64,000 nucleotides of DNA, from assembly GCA_021779665.1 (NCBI GenBank), contig JAJYAG010000015.1:1-64000 (forward strand), written 5' to 3'. Below are positions 18,775 to 29,261 of the stretch, piece after piece (within the stretch, counting starts at the first letter, position 1; each line of letters opens with the position of its first letter). The stretch comes from Bacteroidota bacterium (GTDB taxonomy: Bacteria > Bacteroidota > Bacteroidia > Bacteroidales > JAAUTT01). The position numbers and the translations under genes were made by a program. Under the pieces are notes generated by a model, which saw only the letters and a program-made list of their open reading frames with translations, was not told the DNA's origin and ran no database searches.

Positions 18775-20871
18775 ATGAGAAGATTAACAGGAAAAGCCCT
18801 TATGCTTTTGGCTATGTCCGTTGCAGGCATGGAAGTATCAGTGGCTCAAAACTCCGCATGCGACAAACCGGTGGAAGCCGGCTTGTTCGATATGGGTAAA
18901 ATGTGGACATTTGATTATGCTCCGGCCGATTACTTTGCAAAGACCTACAATTTCACTCCCGATGAGAAGTGGTTTGAAAATGCACGTCTTGCAGCTTTGC
19001 GTTTCGGGAACGGATGCTCGGCGTCGTTTGTTTCGCCCGATGGTTTGGTAATGACCAATCACCATTGCGCCCGCGGATCAGGATTTAAAGTTCAGCGACC
19101 GGGCGAAAACTTCAACGAAAATGGTTTTTATGCACTTAAAGCTTCAGAAGAGCGTAGGGTTGAAGATCTGTTTGTTGATCAGCTGGTTAAAATAGAAGAT
19201 ATTACTGCCCGTGTTTTAACAGCCATGTCGAAAGAAAATTCGGATGCTGCTCAGGTTGTAATTCGCGATAAAGAATTGGCGGCCATTAAAAAGGAATATT
19301 CTGAAAAACCTGAATGGAAAGGTTTGGAAATTCAATCTGTTCAGTTTTATAATGGAGGAAAATTCTCGTTATATGGATTTAAACGCTATACCGATGTTCG
19401 TCTGGTATTTATGCCAGAGCTGCACCTGGGATTCTTTGGAGGTGATTACGATAACTTTACCTATCCGCGCTACGACCTCGATTGCAGCTTCTTTCGCGTT
19501 TACGACGATACAGGTAAGCCAATTAAATCAGAACATTACTTTAAGTTTAACCAAAATGGTCCAAATGAAGGCGAACCAGTTTTTGTAATCGGGAACCCCG
19601 GAACAACATTACGGTTATCCACTATTTCCGATCTGGAATTCCGCCGCGACAAACAGTTACCTTTAAACCTGGAGCTTTATAAAAAAATATCGCTCATGTA
19701 CCAGGCTTATAACGAAAAAGCAAAGAGCGACAGTATTATCAATATCATCTTTGGTCTCGAAAATTCCTGGAAAGCCACCAATGCAGAATATGGCGGTTTA
19801 AAAGATCCTTGCGTTCTGGCACGCAAAGCTTCATTTGAAAACCAGTTCAAAAAAGCAGTTCAAAATAAATCCTCGCTTAGCTCAAATCTCTATTACTGGG
19901 ATGAAATTGAAAAGGCAAATAAAGAATTAAGTCGGATCTACGACGAATACAGTATTCTCAATACCACACGTCTTTCAGGTCAGCTTCTTCAGTTTGCTCA
20001 GGGCACTGTAAGTGTGGTAACCATTGGAGTTGAACCTGCCCGTAAGGATGCCTTAAAAAAGAGGCTCTCGACGTTTACAGTACCAAAAGAAATCGAACTG
20101 GAACAGCAAATGATAGCCATTCACCTGCAGGTAGCACTCAACAAGCTTGGGAAAGACCATCCTTATGTTAAAGCAGTACTCAATGGTAAAACTCCTGAGG
20201 AGGCTTCAAAAGAAATCATTCAGAATACCCGTTTAAAAGATGCCCAATTCCGTGCTGAGGTCTTATCAAAAGATTCTGCAGCCTTGTGGAGCATCAACGA
20301 CCCTTTGTTAAATCTGGCCAAACTTTCGGCACCCCGGTTCAACACACTATCTCTTATTTACCGTGAAATGCAGAGCAAACTTTTTGCTTACCGCAGTAAA
20401 ATAGGCCGGATGCTCTTCGATATTTACGGAACACAAATACCTCCTGACGCCACTTTTAGTCTCCGTATCAACGACGGCGTTGTGAAAGGATATGAATACA
20501 ATGGCACCATAGCTCCACCGTTTACTACATTTTTTGGGTTGTACGACCGTAATTATTCTTTCAGCAAAAAATATCCGTTTACACTGCCGAAACGCTGGGA
20601 AAATCCTCCGATGGAATTGCTTAAAACCCGCATGAACTTTGTTACCACCAACGACATAATCGGTGGAAACTCCGGTAGTGCAATGGTTAACAAAAATCTC
20701 GAAGTTGTAGGCCTTGTATTCGACGGTAACATTGAAAGTAATCTTGGAAGATTTATTTTCATTCCCGAAGAAAACCGTGCCGTAGGTGTTCATTCGGGTG
20801 GCATGCTCGCTGCTCTTAAGTATATTTATAAAGCCAATCGCCTCCTTGACGAATTGACCGGCAAGAAATAA
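18775..20871 (+). CDS. S46 family serine peptidase (dipeptidyl-peptidase 7/11-like)
   Basis: 'NGCSASFVSPDGLVMTNHHCARG' (catalytic His) and 'NDIIGGNSGSAMVNKN' (catalytic Ser); signal peptide. Confidence 0.94.
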   Translation: MRRLTGKALMLLAMSVAGMEVSVAQNSACDKPVEAGLFDMGKMWTFDYAPADYFAKTYNFTPDEKWFENARLAALRFGNGCSASFVSPDGLVMTNHHCARGSGFKVQRPGENFNENGFYALKASEERRVEDLFVDQLVKIEDITARVLTAMSKENSDAAQVVIRDKELAAIKKEYSEKPEWKGLEIQSVQFYNGGKFSLYGFKRYTDVRLVFMPELHLGFFGGDYDNFTYPRYDLDCSFFRVYDDTGKPIKSEHYFKFNQNGPNEGEPVFVIGNPGTTLRLSTISDLEFRRDKQLPLNLELYKKISLMYQAYNEKAKSDSIINIIFGLENSWKATNAEYGGLKDPCVLARKASFENQFKKAVQNKSSLSSNLYYWDEIEKANKELSRIYDEYSILNTTRLSGQLLQFAQGTVSVVTIGVEPARKDALKKRLSTFTVPKEIELEQQMIAIHLQVALNKLGKDHPYVKAVLNGKTPEEASKEIIQNTRLKDAQFRAEVLSKDSAALWSINDPLLNLAKLSAPRFNTLSLIYREMQSKLFAYRSKIGRMLFDIYGTQIPPDATFSLRINDGVVKGYEYNGTIAPPFTTFFGLYDRNYSFSKKYPFTLPKRWENPPMELLKTRMNFVTTNDIIGGNSGSAMVNKNLEVVGLVFDGNIESNLGRFIFIPEENRAVGVHSGGMLAALKYIYKANRLLDELTGKK

Positions 20872-20884
20872 ATTGGTTCATAGG

Positions 20885-20955
20885 ATAAGGCTGTAAGAAG
20901 ATTAATGCTGATGAATTAAAATCAGATTAATTTTTCTTACAGCCTTATTCTTTTA
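20885..20955 (+). terminator. long-stem intrinsic terminator after S46 peptidase
   Basis: ATAAGGCTGTAAGAA ... TTCTTACAGCCTTAT followed by TCTTTT. Confidence 0.7.
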
Positions 20956-21150
20956 GGCTCACTTACACCAAAATAGCTAAAAATGTGATGAATTTAACCT
21001 TTTTTGTCTTCAATATTTAATTACATTCGTACTCGAAAACTACATATATATTCCTTAAAGAAGACATTCTTAAGAACAACATTTTACGACATTCGTTTAT
21101 TTAAGTGTTATTGGAATTTGATTTACTGAACTGCGACTAATTATTATCTC

Positions 21151-21531
21151 ATGCAAGAAGATAGTGCTATATTGGTGATAGAAGACGATGAAGCAAGCGC
21201 CTATTATCTGGAAGAGATTCTTTCGGAACTTGAAATTCCGGTAATTACGGCGACTACAGCCTCCGAAGCTATCGAAATAGTAAATAAGAATAAGATCAAA
21301 CTCATTTTTATGGATATCCGGTTGCCCGATATGGACGGATACGAGTTAACAACTATTCTTCGTAATAAAGGAGTTACAATTCCTATTATTGCACAAACAG
21401 CCTTTGTTTTACCCGATGACAGAGACAAGGCGATCAGCAGCGGATGCGACGAATATCTTCCAAAACCTTTGCGTAAAGAAATCCTTTGGGAAACGATTCA
21501 TAAATTTCTAAGTACCCCTATTCCGTTATAA
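21151..21531 (+). CDS. single-domain response regulator
   Basis: REC motifs 'VIEDDEASAYYL', 'LIFMDIRLPDMDGYEL', 'PIIAQTAF', 'YLPKPL'; no output domain. Confidence 0.93.
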   Translation: MQEDSAILVIEDDEASAYYLEEILSELEIPVITATTASEAIEIVNKNKIKLIFMDIRLPDMDGYELTTILRNKGVTIPIIAQTAFVLPDDRDKAISSGCDEYLPKPLRKEILWETIHKFLSTPIPL

Positions 21532-21586
21532 TTTTCAACTCTCTTTCAAAATTCAAAAGGTTAGCTATTTTTAAGTTCCTTTTACC

Positions 21587-21740
21587 CCAAACCTGTTATA
21601 AGTAGAGATTACCCAGGAAAATGGGCACAATCGGTTGATGACATGTATTCAACACCGGTGTTGCTCCCTTCCTACTATTGTCATCTTGCCCCGGCTCAGG
21701 AAGTCGGGACTATTCACATTCAACGCCTATCCGTTTTTGG
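21587..21740. ncRNA. candidate structured RNA, possibly 6S-like (strand undetermined)
   Basis: ORF-poor, relatively GC-rich island. Nested pairing: ccaaa/tttgg (21587-91/21736-40), gggca/tgccc (21623-27/21687-91), gatgaca/tgtcatc (21637-43/21679-85), caacaccggtgttg (21650-63). Confidence 0.35.
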
Positions 21741-21998
21741 CAAACTATTATTTTTTGATTAATTACTAATCTAAAAATAGGTTTAAATTGTAATCTTTCA
21801 TATCTTTGATTGCAGAAATATATTCCTGATCCTTTGTTTACAAATGAGTTGTTATTCTATTGTATAAAGCTTCGAGGTAAAACATGTGGCAAAAAGCATT
21901 TTTTGGCTTGATAACTATCATGTTGTTTAATTGGCAGAACTTTTAGCTTTGGCGCACATTCTAAAAAATCGTCAATTAACAATTTTAAATTCAAGGAT

Positions 21999-23111
21999 AT
22001 GAGAATCGGTTGCGTAAAAGAGATCAAGCATCATGAGTACAGAGTAGGTTTAACACCATCGTGTGTACGTTCTTACGTATCGCGTGGTCATGAAGTATAT
22101 ATTCAGGCAGGAGCCGGTGTGGCCGCTGGTTTCGACGATGAAAAATACGAAATGGCAGGTGCTAAGATTTCCGACAACAAAAAAGAAATTTTCGACAATT
22201 GCGAAATGATTGTGAAGGTTAAAGAGCCACTTCCTCAGGAATATGAAATGTTTCACGAAGGTCAGATTCTTTATACCTATCTTCACCTTGCTGCAAGTCT
22301 GGAGCTTACACAGGCCATGATGAAACAGAAAATTAAAGGTGTGGCTTACGAAACCATTGAAACTGCCGACGGTCAATTACCTTGCCTTCGTCCGATGAGT
22401 GAAATAGCCGGAAGACTCAGTATTCAGGAAGGTGCTAAATTCCTTGAAAAAACATTTGGCGGCCGTGGCGTTCTTCTTGGAGGCGTACCCGGTGTTAAAC
22501 GCGGAAAAGTATCCATCATAGGTGGCGGTATTGTTGGAACCAACGCATGTAAAATAGCAACCGGTATTGGCGCTGAAGTTACCATTCTCGATGTTAACCC
22601 CAACCGCCTCGCTTACCTCGACGATATTTTCGGATCGCGCATTACTCCGCTATATAGCACTGATGCCAATATTGAAAACGCACTTCGCGAAAGCGACCTT
22701 GTTATTGGCGCTGTTTTGCTTCCCGGAGCCAAAGCTCCTCAACTTGTAAAACGCTACCACCTTCAGATGATGAAACCAGGCGCCGTAATTGTCGACGTTG
22801 CTGTTGACCAGGGCGGTTGCGTGGAAACTACACGCCCTACCACTCACGACGATCCTATTTATGTTATTGACAACGTGGTACATTACTGTGTGGCTAACAT
22901 GCCGGGAGCAGTTGCCCTGACATCAACACAGGCCTTAACAAGTGTTACACTTCCATACGGGCTAATGATCGCTGAACATGGTGTTGAAGAAGCTGCCCGT
23001 CGTTCGCAGGCCATTTTCAAAGGAGTAAACCTGTATAAAGGCGAATGCGTTTACGAAAATGTGGCCAAGGCATTTGATATGACTTACGTTCCCTTACAAA
23101 AACTTTTCTAA
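21999..23111 (+). CDS. ald: alanine dehydrogenase
   Basis: '[40 protein letters not shown]', '[28 protein letters not shown]', '[21 protein letters not shown]'. Confidence 0.96.
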   Translation: MRIGCVKEIKHHEYRVGLTPSCVRSYVSRGHEVYIQAGAGVAAGFDDEKYEMAGAKISDNKKEIFDNCEMIVKVKEPLPQEYEMFHEGQILYTYLHLAASLELTQAMMKQKIKGVAYETIETADGQLPCLRPMSEIAGRLSIQEGAKFLEKTFGGRGVLLGGVPGVKRGKVSIIGGGIVGTNACKIATGIGAEVTILDVNPNRLAYLDDIFGSRITPLYSTDANIENALRESDLVIGAVLLPGAKAPQLVKRYHLQMMKPGAVIVDVAVDQGGCVETTRPTTHDDPIYVIDNVVHYCVANMPGAVALTSTQALTSVTLPYGLMIAEHGVEEAARRSQAIFKGVNLYKGECVYENVAKAFDMTYVPLQKLF

Positions 23112-23161
23112 AAAAAGTAACATAAGGGATTAGGATATACAAGCAAGCTTGTAAGAATTAT

Positions 23162-23199
23162 GAGAGCTGTATGAAACGTTTATAATTTCATACAGCCTC
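23162..23199. other. perfect inverted repeat downstream of ald, possible transcript-end hairpin
   Basis: GCTGTATGAAA-cgtttataa-TTTCATACAGC; no strong T tract. Confidence 0.45.
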
Positions 23200-23266
23200 T
23201 TAAAATTCGGCCAAGCATTTATCTGCCTTCTGATAAAATTTTGTAATGTAACTAATTTTCACCCTT

Positions 23267-24070
23267 ATGTTCTTCACAAATAACATTAAACTTCTGCGCA
23301 AGCGTCGCGGACGCACTCAGGACGAAATTGCAATCGCCCTGAACATGAAACGCTCCACCCTGAGCGGTTACGAAAATGGCATTGCCCAGCCCAGCCTCGA
23401 AGTGCTTATTGCTTTTTCAAAATTCTACAAAATTGCCATCGACACCCTTGTTACAATTGACCTGAGCAAACTTTCAGAATTCCAGTTTTCGGAACTCGAG
23501 CGGGGCAACGATGTTTTTATCAAGGGCAGTAACCTGAGGGTTTTAGCTACCACCACAAACAAGGAAAACGAAGACAACATTGAACTCGTACCCGAAAAAG
23601 CCAAAGCAGGTTATGCCACTGGCTTTGCCGATCCGGAATTCATTAAGGAACTTCCCACCTTTCAGTTACCTTTCCTTTCTAAAAACAAAAAATACCGCAC
23701 TTTCCAGCTTAAAGGCGACTCGATGCTTCCTATCCCTGATGGATCTTGGGTTACCAGTGAATTTGTGCAGGATTGGAATACCCTACTCACAGGTTATGGC
23801 TATATCATTTTTACTGTAGACGAAGGTATCGTTTTCAAAATAGTTGAAAACCTGATAGAAAAAGAAGGAAAGCTAAGGCTTTATTCCCTGAATCCCATTT
23901 ATGAACCCTTTGATGTGGCTCTCTCCGAGATCAAGGAGATATGGAAATTTGTGAATTATATCAGCTCCGAATTACCAGAGCCCGCTCTGCCCAGCAGCGA
24001 ACTTATAAAAACAGTTGCCGGACTGAAACGCGATGTTGCCCAAATGAAATTAAAAATGATGAAAGGATAG
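23267..24070 (+). CDS. XRE-family regulator with S24/LexA-like C-terminal domain
   Basis: HTH 'IKLLRKRRGRTQDEIAIALNMKRSTLSGYENGIAQPS' and S24-like 'FQLKGDSMLPIPDGSWVTSEF'. Confidence 0.9.
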   Translation: MFFTNNIKLLRKRRGRTQDEIAIALNMKRSTLSGYENGIAQPSLEVLIAFSKFYKIAIDTLVTIDLSKLSEFQFSELERGNDVFIKGSNLRVLATTTNKENEDNIELVPEKAKAGYATGFADPEFIKELPTFQLPFLSKNKKYRTFQLKGDSMLPIPDGSWVTSEFVQDWNTLLTGYGYIIFTVDEGIVFKIVENLIEKEGKLRLYSLNPIYEPFDVALSEIKEIWKFVNYISSELPEPALPSSELIKTVAGLKRDVAQMKLKMMKG

Positions 24071-24089
24071 CCTAAACAAGGAGAGATTA

Positions 24090-24503
24090 CTAGCTGCTTC
24101 CGTATTTTTTAACCCTGAACTCCATACCTGTCCACATCACATCAAAGTCGACAAGCTGAATATTAACAAGGTGAATATCATCAGCAAACCTGATAAGAAA
24201 ATTATTATCCAGGTCGGTACGAATGCGGGAGGCTTTTTTAGGATAAAAAATCCAGAGTTTACCGTCTTCTTTCAGTAAGGGCTTGGAAGCAAACAGTTCG
24301 TGAATTAATTCCTGCTGACTTCTTGCAAAAATATGAATAGCATCGACCATCATGTTATCTTCAACCTGAAAAAACTTTGCACCTGCCGGTAAATCATTAA
24401 GTAGCCCAAAATAATTGTCGGGTTGATTGATGGCTATTATAAAGTTGCCTGGCTTAACTCCCAGCTTTGCTGATTGGTTGCCGGGAAATGAAGATAGTAG
24501 CAT
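24090..24503 (-). CDS. DUF3052-like hypothetical protein
   Basis: 'KLGVKPGNFIIAINQPDNYFGLLNDLPAGAKF' and 'GKLWIFYPKK' resemble DUF3052 proteins. Confidence 0.65.
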   Translation of the reverse strand: MLLSSFPGNQSAKLGVKPGNFIIAINQPDNYFGLLNDLPAGAKFFQVEDNMMVDAIHIFARSQQELIHELFASKPLLKEDGKLWIFYPKKASRIRTDLDNNFLIRFADDIHLVNIQLVDFDVMWTGMEFRVKKYGSS

Positions 24504-24753
24504 ATTGATGTCTTAACCCAGAATTTTAATTTAGAATAATATGGCACAAAAATAAACGCATTTTATAGATGGCAATAAAAATGTTTAAAAAGTTTTACGA
24601 AAATTTCCTTACATGTTAAGGATTTACAATTTCATGCTTGTTTGTCATTTTCTGGAATATGTTATTAAATCAAAGTAACTTGTTAACAAATGATCGCATT
24701 TTTCTGAGATCATTTTCATTCTTTTCTATAATTTTCGCCTCTATTTTTCTTTT

Positions 24754-26124
24754 ATGTATGCAATAATCGACATAGAAACTACTGGTGGCAGTCCCAAGTT
24801 TGAGAAGATTACAGAGATCGCGATTATCATTCACGATGGAAGTAAAGTAGTTGACCAATTTACAACTCTTATCAATCCCGAGAAAGCTATTCCTTATCAC
24901 ATTACCAGCTTAACAGGAATTTCGAACGAAATGGTTGCCGATGCTCCCCGGTTTTACGAAGTTGCCCGCAAAATTGTAGAAATGACAGAAGGACGCGTTT
25001 TCGTTGCCCACAATGTTAATTTCGATTACAGGTTCATAAAAGAAGAATTTGCCAGGTTAGGATACGATTTCAAACGTAACACACTTTGCACCGTTAAACT
25101 GAGTCGCAAAATAATACCGGGAAAGCGATCGTACAGTCTCGGAAATCTATGCGACGAATTGGGAATTACCATCAACGGACGACATCGGGCTATGGGTGAT
25201 GCCCTTGCTACTTTACTTCTCTTCGATATTCTGCTTTCAGTGGAAGGAAATGCCAAAAACAGCTTATTTCAGCCCCAATCGATCAACCTGCAAAGTCTGC
25301 ATCCCCTGTTCGATACAGCTTGCATTTCCAAACTTCCCGGCAAAACGGGCGTTTATTATTTTTTTAACGAAAAGGGAGACATCATTTACGTTGGAAAAAG
25401 TAACGACATCCAAACGCGGGTATTGTCACACTTCAGCAATAATACCACCCAAAAGGCGATAAACATGAAGAGCCAGGTTGTGAGTATTGATTACGAAGTT
25501 ACTGGCAGCGAACTGGTTGCATTGCTGCTGGAGTCGGAAGAAATAAAAAGACACAAACCACGGTTCAATACAGCACAACGACGAACCCCAACCCACTGCG
25601 GCATTTATCAGTACACCGACGAGAACGGATATATGCGGCTCACCATCGAAAACAACGCCGTTAGCCTTTCTGAGCCACTGACATCATTTAATTCGCATAC
25701 GGAAGCAAAGGAATTTCTGATGTTTCTGATTGAGCGATATAAGCTTTGTCAGAAACTATGCGGATTATACAAAAGCACCGGCGCGTGTTTTCAGCATCAG
25801 CTGGGCGAATGCAGCGGAGCTTGCTGTGGTGACGAATCGCCCGAAGCTTATAACAACAAAGTGAAAAAAGCACTGGCATATTTTGAATATGATACCAAAA
25901 GTTTTTTTGTTCTGGATAAAGGCCGTAATAACGAGGAAATGTCGGTTGTACAAATAAAAAACGGAAAGTACATAGGTTTTGGTTATATCAGCCGGGAATT
26001 CGCCTTTTCAGATCCGGACAGCCTTTACGACTGCATTAAAACAGCCAGGGACAACCGCGATGTTCAGAAAATAATCAAACACCATATAAGAAAATATAAG
26101 GTGGAAAAAATAATTCCTTATTAA
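24754..26124 (+). CDS. DEDD exonuclease domain fused to GIY-YIG nuclease (DnaQ/UvrC-Cho-like)
   Basis: N-terminal 'YAIIDIETTGGSPKFEKITEIAIIIHDG...VAHNVNFDYRFIKEEF...HRAMGDALAT'; central 'LPGKTGVYYFFNEKGDIIYVGKSNDIQTRVLSHF'. Confidence 0.93.
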   Translation: MYAIIDIETTGGSPKFEKITEIAIIIHDGSKVVDQFTTLINPEKAIPYHITSLTGISNEMVADAPRFYEVARKIVEMTEGRVFVAHNVNFDYRFIKEEFARLGYDFKRNTLCTVKLSRKIIPGKRSYSLGNLCDELGITINGRHRAMGDALATLLLFDILLSVEGNAKNSLFQPQSINLQSLHPLFDTACISKLPGKTGVYYFFNEKGDIIYVGKSNDIQTRVLSHFSNNTTQKAINMKSQVVSIDYEVTGSELVALLLESEEIKRHKPRFNTAQRRTPTHCGIYQYTDENGYMRLTIENNAVSLSEPLTSFNSHTEAKEFLMFLIERYKLCQKLCGLYKSTGACFQHQLGECSGACCGDESPEAYNNKVKKALAYFEYDTKSFFVLDKGRNNEEMSVVQIKNGKYIGFGYISREFAFSDPDSLYDCIKTARDNRDVQKIIKHHIRKYKVEKIIPY

Positions 26125-26235
26125 TTTAAGATTACCCTTAGAAATTATAAGCGATTAAAATAAAATGTAATAAAAATCACATAACTTTTGAAGGTTAGCA
26201 TCGTATCATCAGTTGAATAACAAAATATACAAAAG

Positions 26236-26760
26236 ATGAAAAGATTGATAACGATACTATTTGTCTGGTTTTTATTATCTATTCCTTCTATTGCGCAATC
26301 GGTTAAAGTTGTTTCATTCCCTCAGTTTGTTTCCAATAGTCTGGTCGTTTTCTCGAAATACGTAAACTGGCCGATAAACCACAAGAGCGGCGATTTTGTA
26401 ATTACCATCATTGGCGATCAGGCTGTTTACAAGGAACTCACAAACACCTCACAAAGCTTAACAGTCGGTGCCCAGAAAATAATCGTTCGTTATTGCTCAA
26501 AAGTTACAGAAGTTGACGGATTCAGCCACATCATCTTCCTTTCGGAAAACAGTAGCAGCAGTTTCCGTAAATTACTGGAAAAAATAGGAACTGATAACAC
26601 ATTACTTGTTACATCGAGTGAAGGTTTGCTGGGATCGGGCTCCGAAATCAATTTTGTTCCGGTGGATGGATATATGAAATTTGAACTTTCGAAAAACAAT
26701 ATCAACAAAAGAAATCTTGAAATTCATTCCTGGCTGGAGAAAATGGCTTTAAAAAGTTAA
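26236..26760 (+). CDS. YfiR family protein (secreted)
   Basis: Signal peptide, 'FSKYVNWPINHKSGDFVITIIGDQAVYKEL...HIIFLSENSSSSF...LLVTSSEGLLGSGSEINFV'. Confidence 0.8.
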   Translation: MKRLITILFVWFLLSIPSIAQSVKVVSFPQFVSNSLVVFSKYVNWPINHKSGDFVITIIGDQAVYKELTNTSQSLTVGAQKIIVRYCSKVTEVDGFSHIIFLSENSSSSFRKLLEKIGTDNTLLVTSSEGLLGSGSEINFVPVDGYMKFELSKNNINKRNLEIHSWLEKMALKS

Positions 26761-26917
26761 AATCCCGTCAGAGAACTCTTAAAAATAACCAGTTAAGTTT
26801 TTTTAACTATTCAGAACCAGCAATTTTTGAATATTTTTTTGAGCAATCCGTTGTTAATAGTAATTTTATTCCTTGTTATTTTACTATTTAATGTACATTT
26901 GCACAATATTTTACGGA

Positions 26918-27703
26918 ATGAAGAAACAGATATTATTAATTGGCCTTCTTATAGTTACGCTATTTTCCTGCGGTAAGTACGAAAAAATATTAAAGAGTTC
27001 CGACTATAAACTCAAATACAAAAAAGCCTTTGAATACTACAACGCAGAAGAATATGTCCGTGCAGCAACAATTTTTGAGCAAATAGTGCCAGTATACAAA
27101 GGCACTGATAAATCGGACACTGTTTCGTACTATCATGCCATGAGTTATTACAAGCAAAAAGATTATATTCTGGCAGGTCATTATCTGAAAACCTTTTTCG
27201 AAAACTATCCCTATTCACCGTTTTCGGACGAAGCGCAATACCTGTCGGCATACTGCTATTATCTTACCAGCCCGAGACCTTCTCTCGACCAGGAAAATAC
27301 TTATGCAGCCATTGACGCCTTCAATCTTTACATTCAGAAGCACCCGGGAAGTAAACACGTGGATGAAGCAAAAAAGTTTATTGCTGACCTTGAAGATAAA
27401 CTGGTTGATAAATCTTATAAAAATGCCAAATTGTATTACGATCTGGAGGATTATAAGGCCTCAATAATTGCATTAAATTCAAGTTTAACCGAGTATCCGA
27501 ACACAAAACACAGGGAAGAACTGTTATTTTTAGTGCTGCAATCGAATTACCTGATGGCAAAAAAGAGTATTACTTCAAAGCAAAAAGAAAGATTTCAGGC
27601 AACTATAGATGAGTATTATTCGTTTATAGCAGAGTTTCCGACAAGTAAATATTCAAAGGAAGCCAAAAATATTTATGAAGATTCACAGGAATACGTTAAA
27701 TAA
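26918..27703 (+). CDS. bamD: outer membrane protein assembly factor BamD
   Basis: Lipoprotein signal 'LIVTLFSCGKYEKILKSSDYKLKYKKAFEYYNAEEYVRAATIFEQI', TPR-like BamD pattern. ORF track starts at 26873; MKKQ start at 26918 preferred. Confidence 0.88.
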   Translation: MKKQILLIGLLIVTLFSCGKYEKILKSSDYKLKYKKAFEYYNAEEYVRAATIFEQIVPVYKGTDKSDTVSYYHAMSYYKQKDYILAGHYLKTFFENYPYSPFSDEAQYLSAYCYYLTSPRPSLDQENTYAAIDAFNLYIQKHPGSKHVDEAKKFIADLEDKLVDKSYKNAKLYYDLEDYKASIIALNSSLTEYPNTKHREELLFLVLQSNYLMAKKSITSKQKERFQATIDEYYSFIAEFPTSKYSKEAKNIYEDSQEYVK

Positions 27704-27725
27704 GAAATATTAAATTTTAAATATA

Positions 27726-28049
27726 ATGGATTACAAAAAAACAAAAGCTCCAGGTTCCACAATCACCCGTGATTTGGATAAAATTGAAGAACCAGTAGGA
27801 AATGTTTACGAAACTGTTATGATTATTGCAAAAAGAGCTAATCAGATCAGTGTTGAAATGAAGCAGGAATTAAACAGGAAGCTGGAAGAATTTGCATATT
27901 ATACTGACAATCTTGAAGAAGTTTTTGAAAACCGTGAGCAGATTGAAATCTCGAAATTCTACGAACGTCTTCCAAAGCCTACCCTTATTGCCGTTCAGGA
28001 ATTTATTGATGGTGAAGTTTACCACCGTAATCCTGCAAAGAATGCATAA
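27726..28049 (+). CDS. rpoZ: DNA-directed RNA polymerase omega subunit, Bacteroidetes type
   Basis: 'TRDLDKIEEPVGNVYETVMIIAKRANQISVEMKQELNRKLEEF'; between bamD and coaBC. Confidence 0.87.
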   Translation: MDYKKTKAPGSTITRDLDKIEEPVGNVYETVMIIAKRANQISVEMKQELNRKLEEFAYYTDNLEEVFENREQIEISKFYERLPKPTLIAVQEFIDGEVYHRNPAKNA

Positions 28050-29260
28050 TGCTTCTTAAAGGAAAAAAAATATTATTGGCCGTAACCGGCAGTATAGCAG
28101 CTTACAAGGCTGCTATTCTTGTCCGTATGCTGGTTAAAGAAGGTGCTGAAGTAAAAGTACTGATGACACCCCTGGCCAAAGAATTTATAACTCCTTTAAC
28201 ATTAGCAACACTGTCGAAAAATCCCATTCTTGTTGACTTTTTCAATCCCGAAAACGGAGACTGGAACAGTCATGTTGACTTGGGATTATGGGCCGATGCA
28301 TATCTTATTGCCCCTGCAACAGCTAATACCATCGGAAAAATGGCCAATGGTATTGCCGACAATCTGGTAATTACCACCTATCTTTCGGCACGTTGCAAAG
28401 TTTTTGTAGCCCCGGCAATGGATCTGGATATGTTCTCGCATCCAACCACCACAAGAAATTTATCCATTCTCAAATCCTTCGGCAATATCATAATCGAGCC
28501 GGCTACTGGTGAACTTGCCAGCGGACTCGAAGGAAAAGGCCGCATGGAGGAACCCGAAAATATTGTTAAAGCTCTTGCTGAACATTTTGCGGGAAAGGTA
28601 AAGAATGTGAAGGACCTGCTTCATAAAAAAATAATGGTAACTGCTGGTCCCACTTACGAAGCCATCGATCCGGTGAGATTTATCGGCAATTATTCATCAG
28701 GTAAAATGGGATTTGCCATAGCCGAAGAGCTTGCCAACCGTGGCGCCATTGTAATTCTGGTGAGTGGCCCTGTTTCAATAAAGCCGCAGCATCCAAACAT
28801 TCAGCTTATTAAAATATCGAGTGCCGGCGAAATGCATGAAGCATGCAGTTCGCGGTTTGCTCACATGGATGCAGCAATTTTATCGGCCGCCGTTGCCGAT
28901 TTCACTCCAGTAGACCCTTTACCAAAAAAGGTAAAGCGCGAAAAGGTCAATTACGTTCTTGAATTAAAGCCGACCACAGATATTGCTGCTGACCTTGGCC
29001 AGCTAAAAAAACCAAAACAGGTTTTGGCAGGGTTTGCCCTCGAAACCAACGATGAACTTGAGAACGCCCAAAAGAAGCTTAAATCGAAAAATCTCGATTT
29101 CATTGTACTCAATTCACTTAACGACCCGGGCGCTGGATTTCAGGTCGACACGAACAAAATAACTATTATTGATAAAAACAATAATATTCAGAAATTTGAG
29201 TTAAAAACAAAAGCCGAAGTGGCAACTGATATTGTAAACAAACTCATAACCTGCTTCTGA
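28049..29260 (+). CDS. coaBC: bifunctional phosphopantothenoylcysteine decarboxylase / phosphopantothenate-cysteine ligase
   Basis: 'KKILLAVTGSIAAYKAAILVRMLVKEGAEVKVLMT', 'VTAGPTYEAIDPVRFIGNYSSGKMGFAIAEE'; 1-nt overlap with rpoZ. Confidence 0.96.
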   Translation: MLLKGKKILLAVTGSIAAYKAAILVRMLVKEGAEVKVLMTPLAKEFITPLTLATLSKNPILVDFFNPENGDWNSHVDLGLWADAYLIAPATANTIGKMANGIADNLVITTYLSARCKVFVAPAMDLDMFSHPTTTRNLSILKSFGNIIIEPATGELASGLEGKGRMEEPENIVKALAEHFAGKVKNVKDLLHKKIMVTAGPTYEAIDPVRFIGNYSSGKMGFAIAEELANRGAIVILVSGPVSIKPQHPNIQLIKISSAGEMHEACSSRFAHMDAAILSAAVADFTPVDPLPKKVKREKVNYVLELKPTTDIAADLGQLKKPKQVLAGFALETNDELENAQKKLKSKNLDFIVLNSLNDPGAGFQVDTNKITIIDKNNNIQKFELKTKAEVATDIVNKLITCF

Positions 29261-29261
29261 A

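Noticed and set aside
26795-26815. gttaagtttttttaac hairpin as a terminator
   Set aside because: Short AT-only stem in an AT-rich gap; too weak to support as a feature.
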